64,000 bases of DNA, taken from positions 3,867,139-3,931,138 of the forward strand of contig NC_014541.1 of NCBI RefSeq assembly GCF_000148645.1, read 5' to 3'. This document shows positions 17,247-26,277 of the stretch, one piece after another (position 1 is the stretch's first letter; every line of letters begins with the position of its first letter). A model generated the notes under the pieces. That model was not told the DNA's origin. It ran no database searches and saw nothing but the letters and a program-made list of their open reading frames with translations. Source of the DNA: Ferrimonas balearica DSM 9799 (GTDB taxonomy: Bacteria; Pseudomonadota; Gammaproteobacteria; Enterobacterales; Shewanellaceae). The translations under genes and the position numbers were made by a program.

Positions 17247-17794
17247 TGATTGATACTCTGTATGGCCCGGTTGACGAGCAGGTGATCGAGCGCGCCACCA
17301 AGGTGCGGCTGCTGATCTGCGACGTCGATGGCGTGTTCTCTGATGGCCGCATCTACCTGGGTAACGACGGCGAAGAGCTTAAGGCATTCCACACCCGCGA
17401 CGGTTTTGGCGTGAAAGCGGTGCAGCATGCTGGCATCGAGGTCGCGGTGATCACCGGACGCCAGTCCGCCATCGTCCAACGCCGCATGAGCGCACTGGGG
17501 GTGGCCCACATTCACCAGGGCTGCGATGACAAAGTGGCGGTTTACGACCAGCTGCGCGCCCAGTTGGGGCTGGAGCACGAACAGTGTGCCTACATCGGCG
17601 ATGACCTGGTCGATCTGGCCGTGATGAAGCAGGTGGGTCTGGCAGTGGCGGTGGAAGACGCCCACCCGGCGCTGCTGCCCCACGCCCATTTCCGCACCCG
17701 CATCCGCGGCGGCTTTGGTGCCGTGCGTGAGCTTTGCGACCTGCTGCTGCAGGCGCAGGGCAAACTGGCCCAGGCCAAAGGGATGTCGGTATGA
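17246..17794 (+). CDS. kdsC: Kdo 8-phosphate phosphatase
   Basis: A 182-residue HAD-superfamily phosphatase releasing Kdo from Kdo 8-phosphate. Motif I is DVDGVFSDG (nucleophile D26, acid D28) and motif III is GDDLVDLAVM. No cap domain, as in the C0 tetrameric family. The ATG overlaps the kdsD stop (TGATG), and the TGA overlaps the lptC ATG. Confidence 0.96.
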   Translation: MIDTLYGPVDEQVIERATKVRLLICDVDGVFSDGRIYLGNDGEELKAFHTRDGFGVKAVQHAGIEVAVITGRQSAIVQRRMSALGVAHIHQGCDDKVAVYDQLRAQLGLEHEQCAYIGDDLVDLAVMKQVGLAVAVEDAHPALLPHAHFRTRIRGGFGAVRELCDLLLQAQGKLAQAKGMSV

Positions 17795-18342
17795 AGCGCG
17801 AACTGCTGGCCGGTCTGCTGCTGCTTTCAGCGGCCGGGGCGCTGTATTGGCGCAACCTGCAGATTGAGGACCAGACGCCGCAACAACTGGCGGAGTCAGA
17901 ACCGGACTTTGTCGCCCGGGCACTGCGTACCCGCAGCTACGACGAAAACGGTCGCCTGGCGGCGCAGATTGCCGCCGACAGCATGCGTCACTTCCAGGAG
18001 GAGGGGCGCACTGAGTTCACCGAGCCGGTGTACCTGATCTACCCGCAGGACAGCGAAGCGGTGTGGAAAGTGCAGGCTCACCAGGGCCACCTCAATGGCA
18101 CCCGCCACGTGGCACTGGAAAACGATGTTATCATTACCGCCATTGAGCCCAATGAACCGCTGCGCACCATCCGTACTGAATCGCTGCAGCTGGATCTGGA
18201 AACCATGGTGCTGACCACCGAAGATCCGATCCGCGCTCTGGGCGAGTCCTTTGAAGTGCGTGGCACCGGCCTGTGGGCCGACCTCAATCTGAACCAATTT
18301 AAACTTAACAGTAAGGTAAGCGCCTCTTATGAAGTGCCGTAA
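17791..18342 (+). CDS. lptC: LPS export protein LptC
   Basis: A 183-residue bitopic inner-membrane protein: short N-terminal helix (about 5-22) and a periplasmic beta-jellyroll that takes LPS from LptB2FG to LptA. Typical LptC patterns are PDFVARALRTRSYDENGRLAAQI and the TEDPI segment. Translationally coupled to kdsC (ATGA). Overlaps lptA by 14 bases. Confidence 0.92.
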   Translation: MKRELLAGLLLLSAAGALYWRNLQIEDQTPQQLAESEPDFVARALRTRSYDENGRLAAQIAADSMRHFQEEGRTEFTEPVYLIYPQDSEAVWKVQAHQGHLNGTRHVALENDVIITAIEPNEPLRTIRTESLQLDLETMVLTTEDPIRALGESFEVRGTGLWADLNLNQFKLNSKVSASYEVP

Positions 18343-18880
18343 ATTCCTGGCCCTGCTGATGACCGGCGCCCTCCTGAGCGCACCGGCACTGGCCCTGGAC
18401 GACGATTATCGCCAGCCGATCAAGGTGACTTCCGATAACTCCAGCGCCGATATCCAGAGCTACACCCTGATCTACTCCGGCAACGTACGCATCGTACAGG
18501 GCTCGATGGAGATCAAGGCGGACGAACTGAAGGTGATCTCCAGTGCCGAAAAGGGCAATGAAGTGATGATCGCCACCGGCAAACCGGCGACCTACACCCA
18601 GATGATGGAGAATGGTCTGCCGGCCGAAGCGCAGGCCAAAGAGATCCGTTACGAAGTGCGGACCCGTCAACTGACCCTCAGCGGTGACGCTCAGCTGAGC
18701 CAGGCTGGCAGCCTGATGCGCGGCAACACCATCAGCTACAACGTTGAGAAACAACAGCTGATCGCCGAAGGCAAAGAGGATGAGCAGATCACCACCATCT
18801 TCCTGCCGGCCGACCTGGACACTGAAAACCAGTCCGAGACCGAGCCTAAGCCTGAGCCCGAGGCGGAGCCGAAGCCATGA
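18329..18880 (+). CDS. lptA: LPS periplasmic bridge protein LptA
   Basis: A 183-residue periplasmic protein of the OstA/LptA jellyroll fold that polymerises into the LPS bridge. Signal peptide [22 protein letters not shown]. Core [16 protein letters not shown]-like segment, [18 protein letters not shown] and [26 protein letters not shown]. Ends in a Pro/Glu/Lys tail (about 166-183) that looks disordered and is not part of the fold. The last codons overlap the lptB start (ATGA). Confidence 0.94.
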   Translation: MKCRKFLALLMTGALLSAPALALDDDYRQPIKVTSDNSSADIQSYTLIYSGNVRIVQGSMEIKADELKVISSAEKGNEVMIATGKPATYTQMMENGLPAEAQAKEIRYEVRTRQLTLSGDAQLSQAGSLMRGNTISYNVEKQQLIAEGKEDEQITTIFLPADLDTENQSETEPKPEPEAEPKP

Positions 18881-19608
18881 CCGACTCCATTCTCAAGGCC
18901 GATCAGCTGGCCAAGAGCTACAACGGTCGCCAGGTGGTGAAAAGCGTCGGTCTTGAGGTGCGTACCGGCCAGATCGTTGGTTTGCTTGGCCCCAACGGCG
19001 CCGGCAAAACCACCACCTTCTACATGGTGGTAGGCCTGGTGCAGAACGATAAGGGCCAAATCACCATCGACGATCGGGACATCACCGCCCTGCCGATGCA
19101 CAGCCGCGCCCGTCAGGGCATCGGCTACCTGCCGCAGGAATCCTCCATCTTCCGCAAGCTGTCGGTTTACGACAACCTGATGGCGGTGCTGCAGATCCGC
19201 AAGGAGCTGACCAAAGCCCAGCGCGAAGAGAAGCTGGAACAGCTGCTCGAGGAGTTCAATATCACCCACATCCGCGACAGCCTCGGCATGAGCCTGTCTG
19301 GCGGCGAGCGACGTCGGGTTGAGATCGCCCGCGCACTGGCGGCGGATCCCAAGTTCATCTTGTTGGATGAACCTTTTGCCGGGGTGGATCCCATCTCAGT
19401 GATCGACATCAAGAAGATCATCCAACAACTGAAGGATCGGGGCCTCGGTGTCTTGATTACCGACCATAACGTGCGGGAAACTCTCGATGTTTGTGAGTAC
19501 GCTTACATTGTCAGTCACGGCGAAATGATCGCCCGTGGCGCCCCGCAAGAAGTGCTTGAGAACAAGCTGGTTCGCTCCGTGTACTTGGGCGATCAGTTCA
19601 GGTTATAG
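18877..19608 (+). CDS. lptB: LPS export ABC ATPase LptB
   Basis: A 243-residue cytoplasmic ATPase powering LptB2FG. Walker A GPNGAGKT (38-45), signature [16 protein letters not shown], Walker [14 protein letters not shown], switch H in LITDHNVRE. lptF and lptG are not in this window, as is normal. Followed by rpoN after 90 bases that hold GC-rich palindromes but no clear terminator. Confidence 0.97.
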   Translation: MTDSILKADQLAKSYNGRQVVKSVGLEVRTGQIVGLLGPNGAGKTTTFYMVVGLVQNDKGQITIDDRDITALPMHSRARQGIGYLPQESSIFRKLSVYDNLMAVLQIRKELTKAQREEKLEQLLEEFNITHIRDSLGMSLSGGERRRVEIARALAADPKFILLDEPFAGVDPISVIDIKKIIQQLKDRGLGVLITDHNVRETLDVCEYAYIVSHGEMIARGAPQEVLENKLVRSVYLGDQFRL

Positions 19609-19698
19609 TGGCATCCCTGCCCCTGGCGGGGGCTTTCCCGGCCGGGGGTTTTCGACGACACCAGGGAAGCATCGCGTGATAAGGATCGACGCTCGTTG

Positions 19699-21156
19699 AT
19701 GAAAACTTCGCTCCAGCTAAAACTCGGCCAGCAGCTGACCATGACGCCGCAGTTGCAGCAAGCCATCCGCCTGCTGCAGCTTTCGACGCTGGATCTTCAA
19801 CAGGAGATCCAGGAGGCGCTGGAATCCAATCCGCTGTTGGAATCGGCGGAAGAGCTGGACCGCGAGCTCGACGGCGACAGCAATGACAGCCTCGACGATA
19901 TTCCCGCCCCCAGCACCAACAGCGATGAGCTGGAAACCTCCGAAGCCCTCAATCAAACCGAGATGCCTGACGACCTGCCGGTCGACAGCACCTGGGACGA
20001 CGTCTACAGCGCCGCCCCGGCCGCCAGTGCCGGCATCAGCCGCGACGACGACAACCTGTACCAGGGCGAAACCAGCGATGACCTCCACAGCCACCTGATG
20101 TGGCAGATGGAGCTCACACCGATGAGTGACACCGACCGGGCCATCGCCACCACCATCATCGATGGGGTGGACGAGTACGGTTACCTGACCGTCACTCTGG
20201 AGGAGATCCTCGAAGCCCAGGGTGACCCGGAGCTTGAGCTGGATGAAGTGGTCGCGGTACTCAAGCGGGTACAGCAGTTTGACCCCATTGGCTCCGCCTC
20301 CCGTGACCTGGCCGAATGCCTGCTGATACAACTGGCCCAGTTCACGCCGGACACCCCCTGGCTGGCTGAAGCCCGCCTGCTGTTGATCGACCATATGGAT
20401 CTGCTTGCCAACCGGGACTTTCGCACCCTGATCCGGCGCACTAAACTCAAAGAAGATGAGTTAAGGGCAGCCATGCAACTGATCCAGTCGCTGAATCCAC
20501 GTCCCGGCAGCAGCATCATTTCGTCGGAAGATCAGTATGTGATCCCCGACGTCTCGGTGAGCAAAAAGCAGGGCCGTTGGGTGGTCGAGCTCAACCCCGA
20601 TGCCACCCCAAAAATCCGCATCAACGAACAGTACGCGGCACTCTCCCGTGGCGCCCGCAATGCCAGCGACAGCCAATTTGTGCGCGGCCACTTGCAAGAA
20701 GCCAAGTGGTTTATCAAGAGCCTGGAGAGCCGCAACGACACCCTGCTTAAGGTGGCCAACTGCATTGTGCAGTTCCAGCAGGGGTTCCTGGAGTATGGCG
20801 ACGAAGCGATGAAGCCGATGGTGCTGAACGACGTCGCCGAAGCGGTGGATATGCATGAATCCACCATCTCCCGGGTCACCACCCAGAAGTTCATCCATAC
20901 CCCGCGCGGTATCTTTGAGCTTAAGTATTTCTTCTCCAGCCACGTCAGCACCGACAGTGGCGGAGAGTGCTCCTCCACCGCAATCCGTGCTTTGATCAAG
21001 AAGCTGGTGGCGGCGGAGAACCCGAAAAAACCGCTCAGTGACAGCAAGATGGCACAGCTTCTCGCGGAGCAGGGAATTCAGGTAGCGCGCCGCACCGTGG
21101 CCAAGTACCGGGAAGCCCTCTCCATCCCCCCGTCGAACCAGCGTAAAAGCTTGTAA
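19699..21156 (+). CDS. rpoN: RNA polymerase sigma-54 factor
   Basis: A 485-residue sigma-54. Region [49 protein letters not shown]-type activator-contact segment, acidic region II (about 50-120), core-binding and HTH regions, and the RpoN box [10 protein letters not shown] near the end. ATG at 19699 chosen over an adjacent TTG. Head of the rpoN-hpf-ptsN-rapZ-ptsO block linking nitrogen regulation and the PTS-Ntr. Confidence 0.97.
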   Translation: MKTSLQLKLGQQLTMTPQLQQAIRLLQLSTLDLQQEIQEALESNPLLESAEELDRELDGDSNDSLDDIPAPSTNSDELETSEALNQTEMPDDLPVDSTWDDVYSAAPAASAGISRDDDNLYQGETSDDLHSHLMWQMELTPMSDTDRAIATTIIDGVDEYGYLTVTLEEILEAQGDPELELDEVVAVLKRVQQFDPIGSASRDLAECLLIQLAQFTPDTPWLAEARLLLIDHMDLLANRDFRTLIRRTKLKEDELRAAMQLIQSLNPRPGSSIISSEDQYVIPDVSVSKKQGRWVVELNPDATPKIRINEQYAALSRGARNASDSQFVRGHLQEAKWFIKSLESRNDTLLKVANCIVQFQQGFLEYGDEAMKPMVLNDVAEAVDMHESTISRVTTQKFIHTPRGIFELKYFFSSHVSTDSGGECSSTAIRALIKKLVAAENPKKPLSDSKMAQLLAEQGIQVARRTVAKYREALSIPPSNQRKSL

Positions 21157-21182
21157 CGACGCGATACCAAGGAGGTCACCTT

Positions 21183-21470
21183 ATGCAGATCAACCTTACC
21201 GGGCATCACATCGAGATCACCGACTCACTGCGGGACTATGTCCACAGCAAGTTTGTGAAACTGGAACGCCACTTTGACCACATCAACAATGTGCACGTGG
21301 TATTGAACGTCCAGAAGCTGCAACAGATCGCCGAAGCCAAACTGCACGTAAACGGGGGAGAGGTGTACGCCACCCATGAGCATGAAAACATGTATGCGGC
21401 TATCGATGGGCTGATCGACAAACTCGATCGGCAGGTAATCAAACATAAAGAGAAACTGTCCCGGCACTGA
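21183..21470 (+). CDS. hpf: Ribosome hibernation promoting factor (short HPF)
   Basis: A 95-residue HPF/YfiA-type protein that binds the 30S decoding region in stationary phase and promotes 100S dimers. Patterns MQINLTGHHIEITDSLRDYVHSKF and EAKLHVNGGEVYATHEHENMYAAIDGLIDKLDRQ are typical. It has an unusually complete Shine-Dalgarno, AAGGAGGT (21169-21176), 6 bases before ATG, implying high translation. The stop overlaps ptsN (TGATG). Confidence 0.96.
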   Translation: MQINLTGHHIEITDSLRDYVHSKFVKLERHFDHINNVHVVLNVQKLQQIAEAKLHVNGGEVYATHEHENMYAAIDGLIDKLDRQVIKHKEKLSRH

Positions 21471-21916
21471 TGGAGATCACCGAGCTGTTATCCCCGGAGC
21501 GGACGCTGTGCGCCGCTCCGGGGCTAAGCAAGAAACGGGCATTGGAACTGATCAGCGAGATCGCCTCGCAGCAGTGTCCTGACCTGCCCAAACACGAACT
21601 GTGCGAAAGCCTGCTGGCCCGGGAAAAGATGGGCAGCACCGGCATCGGCAACGGCATCGCCCTTCCTCACGGTCGGCTGAGCAAACTCACTCAGCCCATC
21701 GCCGTGTTGGTGAAGAGCGACGAGCCCATTCCCTTCGACGCCATCGACGGTAAGCCCGTGGACCTGCTGTTCGCCCTGTTCGTGCCCGAATCCGAACACC
21801 AGCTGCACCTGGCCACTCTGGCCGAAGTCGCACGCAAGCTCAGCCAGAAGGAGGTCTGCCGGGCATTGCGTAAAGCCACCGACAACCACACCCTGTTTGA
21901 GGCCATCACCCAGTGA
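21470..21916 (+). CDS. ptsN: PTS-Ntr enzyme IIA
   Basis: A 148-residue EIIA-Ntr, the regulatory end of the nitrogen phosphotransferase system. Phosphoacceptor His67 lies in GIGNGIALPHGRL. It receives phosphate from NPr (ptsO, two genes on) and in enterics controls K+ transport and kinase activities. Overlaps both neighbours by one to four bases. Confidence 0.96.
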   Translation: MEITELLSPERTLCAAPGLSKKRALELISEIASQQCPDLPKHELCESLLAREKMGSTGIGNGIALPHGRLSKLTQPIAVLVKSDEPIPFDAIDGKPVDLLFALFVPESEHQLHLATLAEVARKLSQKEVCRALRKATDNHTLFEAITQ

Positions 21917-22761
21917 AACTGATCATCCTTTCCGGCCGTTCCGGCGCAGGCAAATCCGTCGCCCTTCGGGTAATGGAAGACCTGGGCTACTACTGTGTCG
22001 ACAACCTGCCTTTGGAGTTGATGCCTGCGCTGCTGAAAAGCCAGAAAGGGCTCAACGAGAAGGTGGCGGTCAGCCTGGATATCCGCAACCTGCCACTGGA
22101 AACCCTCGATGTGGCGCGCCTGAAGCAGCGTCTGGATGACAGCATTGAGGTCACCATCTTCTACCTCGATGCCTCCGACGACAACCTGCTGCGCCGCTAC
22201 AGCGAAACCCGGCGCATGCACCCGCTGTCGCGGGATGGCAGTACCCTGGCGGAAGCGATCGCCCTTGAGCGCCAACTGCTGGAACCTCTGGCGGACGAGT
22301 GCGACCACCATATCCGTACCGACGACCTGTCCGTGCACCAGTTGGCCGACACCCTGCGTGAGCGCCTGCTGGGCAAACCGGAAGGGGAGATGATGCTGGT
22401 GTTTGAATCCTTTGGCTTCAAGCACGGCATGCCGAAGCAGGCCGACTACCTGTTTGATGTGCGCTTCCTGCCCAACCCACACTGGGACCCGGCTCTGCGC
22501 CCCCTCACCGGCAAAGATGAGCCGGTCCGGGACTACTTCCGCCATCAGGACAGCGTCACCCGTTTTATCGACCACACCGAACGCTTCCTGCTGAACTGGA
22601 TGCCGATGCTGGAACGCAATAACCGCGCCTACCTGACCGTGGCCATTGGCTGCACTGGCGGCCAGCATCGCAGCGTCTACATCGCCGAGGCGCTGGGCCA
22701 GCGCTTTGCCGCTTACCGTCCGCAGGTTCAGGTGCATCACCGCGAGCTGAAAGAGGAGTAA
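21913..22761 (+). CDS. rapZ: RNase adapter protein RapZ
   Basis: A 282-residue P-loop protein that directs RNase E to sRNA GlmZ in enterics and senses glucosamine 6-phosphate. Walker A GRSGAGKS (8-15), GYYCVDNLPLELMPAL, and the C-terminal RNA-binding domain with FGFKHGMPKQADYLFDVRFLPNPHW and IGCTGGQHRSVYIAE. Starts with GTG inside the ptsN stop region (GTGA). Confidence 0.96.
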   Translation: MKLIILSGRSGAGKSVALRVMEDLGYYCVDNLPLELMPALLKSQKGLNEKVAVSLDIRNLPLETLDVARLKQRLDDSIEVTIFYLDASDDNLLRRYSETRRMHPLSRDGSTLAEAIALERQLLEPLADECDHHIRTDDLSVHQLADTLRERLLGKPEGEMMLVFESFGFKHGMPKQADYLFDVRFLPNPHWDPALRPLTGKDEPVRDYFRHQDSVTRFIDHTERFLLNWMPMLERNNRAYLTVAIGCTGGQHRSVYIAEALGQRFAAYRPQVQVHHRELKEE

Positions 22762-22764
22762 GCG

Positions 22765-23034
22765 GTGCTGGAGCGTCGGGTTACCATCATCAATAAGCTG
22801 GGTCTGCACGCCCGCGCTGCCACGCGACTGGCGCAACTGGCGCAGACCTTTGATGCCAAGCTCACGCTCACCCAGGGCGAACAGCAGGCCACAGCCGACA
22901 GTGTGCTTGGCCTGCTGCTGCTGCAGAGTTGCCAGGGCAAAGAGGTGCTGATCCAGGCCGAAGGCCCCCAGGCAGAGCCCGCGCTGGACGCGGTCTGCCA
23001 ATTGATTGCCGCCCGTTTCGACGAAGCGGAGTAA
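22765..23034 (+). CDS. ptsO: Phosphocarrier protein NPr
   Basis: An 89-residue HPr-like phosphocarrier of the PTS-Ntr. His15 in [11 protein letters not shown] is the phosphorylation site. GTG start, 3 bases after the rapZ stop. Last gene of the block; its stop is separated from the convergent gene on the other strand by only three bases. Confidence 0.94.
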   Translation: MLERRVTIINKLGLHARAATRLAQLAQTFDAKLTLTQGEQQATADSVLGLLLLQSCQGKEVLIQAEGPQAEPALDAVCQLIAARFDEAE

Positions 23035-23037
23035 CCC

Positions 23038-23508
23038 CTACATCCGCCCCATGCCACGCTCATGCATCCGCATCGGCATGGCGTCGATCAACTCAAACAG
23101 CTCCGCTTCGTCCACCGGCCGGTCCTGGTGCATTTTGACCTCGCCATCCTTGCCGATCAGCACCAGAGTGAAGCGGTCATTGGGCGCGATAAAATCTTCC
23201 CGCCACTGCTGCGCGTCCGAGTGGGGCAGGTCCCGCCCCTCCATCGACACCGACTCTCCCACCACTTCAAACACCAGCAGATCCCGCTCACGCAGACCGG
23301 CCAGCATGCCGTCCAGGTGTGCCTGCTGATCCTGCCAATGGGGGTGCTGATCGGTCGGAGTAAACACCACCAGAGCGCGATGGTGCCAGCGCAGGGAGTT
23401 GAGCGGATCACCCTGCACGGTAACGGGCATGACGGTCGGGTGCAGGGAAAGCATCAGAATGGCGAGGCCGATCCCCCGCCCAATCAACGACAACAGAAAG
23501 GTGAACAT
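23038..23508 (-). CDS. DUF4174-like protein, membrane/secreted
   Basis: A 156-residue protein with an N-terminal hydrophobic segment (MFTFLLSLIGRGIGLAILMLSL) that could be a signal or anchor. The following LRWHHRALVVFTPTD start, an RDLLVFEVV strand and RFTLVLIGKDGEVKM form the thioredoxin-like pattern of DUF4174 proteins; no CxxC pair is present. Function unknown. ATG at 23508 has GGAGG 6 bases upstream. Convergent with ptsO with a 3-base gap, leaving no room for a terminator. Confidence 0.65.
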   Translation of the reverse strand: MFTFLLSLIGRGIGLAILMLSLHPTVMPVTVQGDPLNSLRWHHRALVVFTPTDQHPHWQDQQAHLDGMLAGLRERDLLVFEVVGESVSMEGRDLPHSDAQQWREDFIAPNDRFTLVLIGKDGEVKMHQDRPVDEAELFELIDAMPMRMHERGMGRM

Positions 23509-23567
23509 GGCGCCTCCTCCACCGACGTTACGGCGGTGATACCATTCGAAACGCAGCCACGGGTGGA

Positions 23568-24224
23568 TCAGATCGATCGTTCTGGCTGGCCGAACCGGGC
23601 AATCCACAGCATCAGAAACAGCTGGCCGTTGAGTAACAGGAACAACCACCACTCAAAGGCGTCCTCCCATCGCTCATAGGCTTCGCTCCACAAACCGTCC
23701 CACACCAACGTCAACAGCGCGATGGCCAGGATCAGGGTGGCCAGGCCCAGCACCCGGTTTCCGGCCCAGCGCCAGGGTTCAGCCCGGTACAGGGCGGCCC
23801 CTATCGCCACCTGAACCAGATAGGTGAACAGGATAAATCCGGCAATGCCCACCCGCCGAATCACCGGGAAATGGCCAGTGGCGTGGCCCAAAGTCAGGGT
23901 ATAGACCGCCAGCGCCAGGGACGCCAGCATCGCCAGTGGCAACACCAGTGGCCCGGGCGACAGCCCGCGCTGCTGCAGCCACCGCGCAGCCTGCCACCAG
24001 AACACGGCCAGCAGCAGGCAGGCGGGCAGCATCAGCCCCTTAAACCACCAGTAAGCGCTGCCGTGGCGCCCGGTGCGACTGATGCTGACGCAATCCGCCC
24101 AGTAGGGATTACAAGCCGGGATCCAGGCCTCCCACAGGCTCAGGCCGTAGCTGAGGTGGGTGGTCAGCAGCGGCAGCAGTGCCGCCAGCAATCCCAGTCG
24201 CCAGTGTTGTCGTTCGCTCATCAT
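23568..24224 (-). CDS. Multi-pass membrane protein of unknown function
   Basis: A 218-residue protein with about six hydrophobic helices. Helix 1 is followed by a periplasmic-type loop ACNPYWADCVSISRTGRHG with two Cys and a SIS-RTGR segment, which faintly recalls the Frag1/DRAM/Sfk1 membrane family, but this is not a firm assignment. Lies 59 bases upstream of the DUF4174-like gene on the same strand. Start at 24224 has no strong ribosome binding site. Confidence 0.6.
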   Translation of the reverse strand: MMSERQHWRLGLLAALLPLLTTHLSYGLSLWEAWIPACNPYWADCVSISRTGRHGSAYWWFKGLMLPACLLLAVFWWQAARWLQQRGLSPGPLVLPLAMLASLALAVYTLTLGHATGHFPVIRRVGIAGFILFTYLVQVAIGAALYRAEPWRWAGNRVLGLATLILAIALLTLVWDGLWSEAYERWEDAFEWWLFLLLNGQLFLMLWIARFGQPERSI

Positions 24225-24288
24225 CGCTAGGGATAGTCCAGCAGGGGCGTAGACTCAATACCACCCCGGACTTCCGCCCCATAACGCC

Positions 24289-24561
24289 ATGTCCAAGAGC
24301 CTCCTGATGTTGCTGCTGACGCTGCTCACCTTCCCCGCCGCCAGCTATCAGAAAACCCTGCCATCGGTTCGCTGTGGCACCCACCTGATCCGGATTGGCG
24401 ACAGCCTAAGCGCCCTCAAGCGCGTCTGCGGTAAACCCCTCGCCATCGACAGCGCTGGCCAGCAGGGCAAGGACTACAGCTACCAGTTTGGCCGCTCCGG
24501 TGCCATCACCCTGATCCGGGTCAAACAACATCGCGTTACCCGCATTGTGATGGTCAGGTAA
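24289..24561 (+). CDS. DUF2845-type small secreted protein
   Basis: A 90-residue protein with a signal peptide (MSKSLLMLLLTLLTFPAAS) and the pattern RCGTHLIRIGDSLSALKRVCGKP, matching the short DUF2845 family (two Cys in RCG and CGKP likely form a disulfide). Function of the family is unknown. Divergent from the membrane-protein gene and upstream of the Na/Pi cotransporter-like gene. Confidence 0.7.
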   Translation: MSKSLLMLLLTLLTFPAASYQKTLPSVRCGTHLIRIGDSLSALKRVCGKPLAIDSAGQQGKDYSYQFGRSGAITLIRVKQHRVTRIVMVR

Positions 24562-24614
24562 CTCCTTTTCAGCGACTAGGCTTTAGCTAATCCCCTCAAA
24601 GCAAACGGCTTGTT

Positions 24615-26219
24615 ATGGCGCACAACCCTCTGGCCGCCGTGCTGGAAGCCATGGGCGGGCTTGGCCTGTTCCTGTTGGGCATGCTGGTGATGACCGAGGC
24701 GCTCAAGCGCCTGGGTGGTGCTGCCATGCGACGCGCCCTGATGCACTACACCCGAACCCCGGCCAGCGGTGCCCTGGCCGGCTGCCTCAGTACCGCACTG
24801 CTGCAGTCGTCCAGCGCGACGACGGTGGCGGCGGTGGGGTTTGTCGGTGCCGGCCTGCTGAGCTTCCCCCATGCCCTTGGCATCGTCTTTGGCGCCAATC
24901 TGGGCACCACCGTCACCGGCTGGCTGGTGGCCCTGGTGGGGTTTCGGTTTAAGCTGACTCTGGCGCTGATGCCGCTGTGTCTGGTGGGGGTGGCCCTGAG
25001 ACTCTTTGCCCCGCCCCGTTGGGGCCAGGCCGGGCTGGCACTGGCGGGCTTTTCCCTGATCTTTGTCGGCCTGGGTACCCTGCAGCAGGGGATGAGCCAC
25101 TGGGACCCGGGCACCGCCCTGGTCAGTCTGGGGGAGAGCCGACTGGCACTGGTGCTGTTCGGCATCCTGTTTACCCTGATCACCCAATCCTCCAGTGCCG
25201 GTGTGGCCACCACCCTGGTGGCCCTGCATTCGGGATTGATCGCACTGGACCAGGGACTGGCACTGGTGGTGGGCATGGACATCGGAACCACCGCCACCGC
25301 AGCGCTCGCCACCATCGGCGGTTCCGCCGCGGTTCGGCGCACCGGCTTTTCCCACGTCATCTTTAACCTGTTTACCGGGATTGGCGCGCTGCTGCTGATC
25401 AGCCCCTATCTGCAACTCTGTCAGCGGCTCAGCCTGCTGGGGGGCGACCCGGAGCTGCTGCTGGTGGCGTTTCACAGCTTGTTCAACCTGATGGGTGTCC
25501 TGCTGGTGTTGCCGCTGACTCCGGCCTTCTCGAGACTGATGATGCGACTGGTGCCGGACCCGTCCGACGCCAGCGCGATGGTGTTGGAGCCTGCCTGGCT
25601 GGAGGATGCCCCCCGGGCACTCGGGGCCGTATTCAAAGCCAGCCAGCGTCAGCTTGCCGGTTTGTCTCGCCACCTCTCCGCCCTGCTCGGCGGTAAGGGG
25701 CAACGGCAAAACCTGCAGACCTTGAAGCTGCAGATGTTGCAGAGCCGGGACTATCTCGACCATCTGCATCTGCCCCCCAGCGCCAACAAAACCTGGACCG
25801 TGCTGCTGGCGTTGATTGCGGTGCAGGACCACCTATACCGTTTGCTGGAGCGCTGCGAAGAGGAGGAGGAGCGGGCCCTGACGGCGCGCAGCAGCATCAG
25901 TCTGAAGCGGGAAGCGAAGCAACTGCTGGAACAGGTGGAGCACCTGCTGCCCGCCCTGTCCGACGCCCATACAGGCCGCTCACTGGCCCCCCTGGCTGCG
26001 GCGATGCAGAGCCTGGCGAATCATCTGCAACAGAGCGCTTCGGCGGCGCGGCTGGAGGTGATGGGCCGGATTGGTCAGGGGGAGCTGGATCTGCCCAGCG
26101 GCACCCAACGACTGGAAGCGATACGCTGGCTGGAGCGGGTCAGTGCCCACCTGGCCAAAGTGCTGCACCTGCTGGAGCAGGCTCAGCAGCATCTGGGCGA
26201 AGCCGCCCGCCCGGTCTGA
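24615..26219 (+). CDS. Na/Pi cotransporter family protein (YjbB/NptA-like)
   Basis: A 534-residue inner-membrane protein. The N-terminal half has the two inverted Na/Pi repeats marked by QSSSATTVAAVGFV (near 64) and TQSSSAGVATTLVALH (near 193), each with a GTTVT or GTTATA partner. The C-terminal 200 residues are helical and soluble and resemble the PhoU-like domain fused to such carriers. Probably moves phosphate (often export) with sodium. ATG at 24615; monocistronic with its own terminator. Confidence 0.88.
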   Translation: MAHNPLAAVLEAMGGLGLFLLGMLVMTEALKRLGGAAMRRALMHYTRTPASGALAGCLSTALLQSSSATTVAAVGFVGAGLLSFPHALGIVFGANLGTTVTGWLVALVGFRFKLTLALMPLCLVGVALRLFAPPRWGQAGLALAGFSLIFVGLGTLQQGMSHWDPGTALVSLGESRLALVLFGILFTLITQSSSAGVATTLVALHSGLIALDQGLALVVGMDIGTTATAALATIGGSAAVRRTGFSHVIFNLFTGIGALLLISPYLQLCQRLSLLGGDPELLLVAFHSLFNLMGVLLVLPLTPAFSRLMMRLVPDPSDASAMVLEPAWLEDAPRALGAVFKASQRQLAGLSRHLSALLGGKGQRQNLQTLKLQMLQSRDYLDHLHLPPSANKTWTVLLALIAVQDHLYRLLERCEEEEERALTARSSISLKREAKQLLEQVEHLLPALSDAHTGRSLAPLAAAMQSLANHLQQSASAARLEVMGRIGQGELDLPSGTQRLEAIRWLERVSAHLAKVLHLLEQAQQHLGEAARPV

Positions 26220-26229
26220 ACCGGAAAAC

Positions 26230-26258
26230 AAAACGCCGCCCTTCGGGGACGGCGTTTT
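26230..26258. terminator. Terminator between Na/Pi carrier and pmbA
   Basis: AAAACGCCG / CGGCGTTTT arms with an inner CCC/GGGG stem and TTCG loop, ended by A and T runs. It sits between convergent genes and can serve both strands. Confidence 0.75.
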
Positions 26259-26277
26259 CCGTTCGCTGAGGCGGCGC

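Noticed and set aside
19616-19660. GC-rich palindromes between lptB and rpoN as a terminator
   Set aside because: CCCCTGGCGGGG and CCCGGCCGGG are present but only a short T stretch follows, so at best it slows readthrough.
24576-25832. 418-codon open frame antisense to the Na/Pi carrier-like gene
   Set aside because: Gln/His/Gly-rich product without a domain, complementary to a clear membrane-protein gene.
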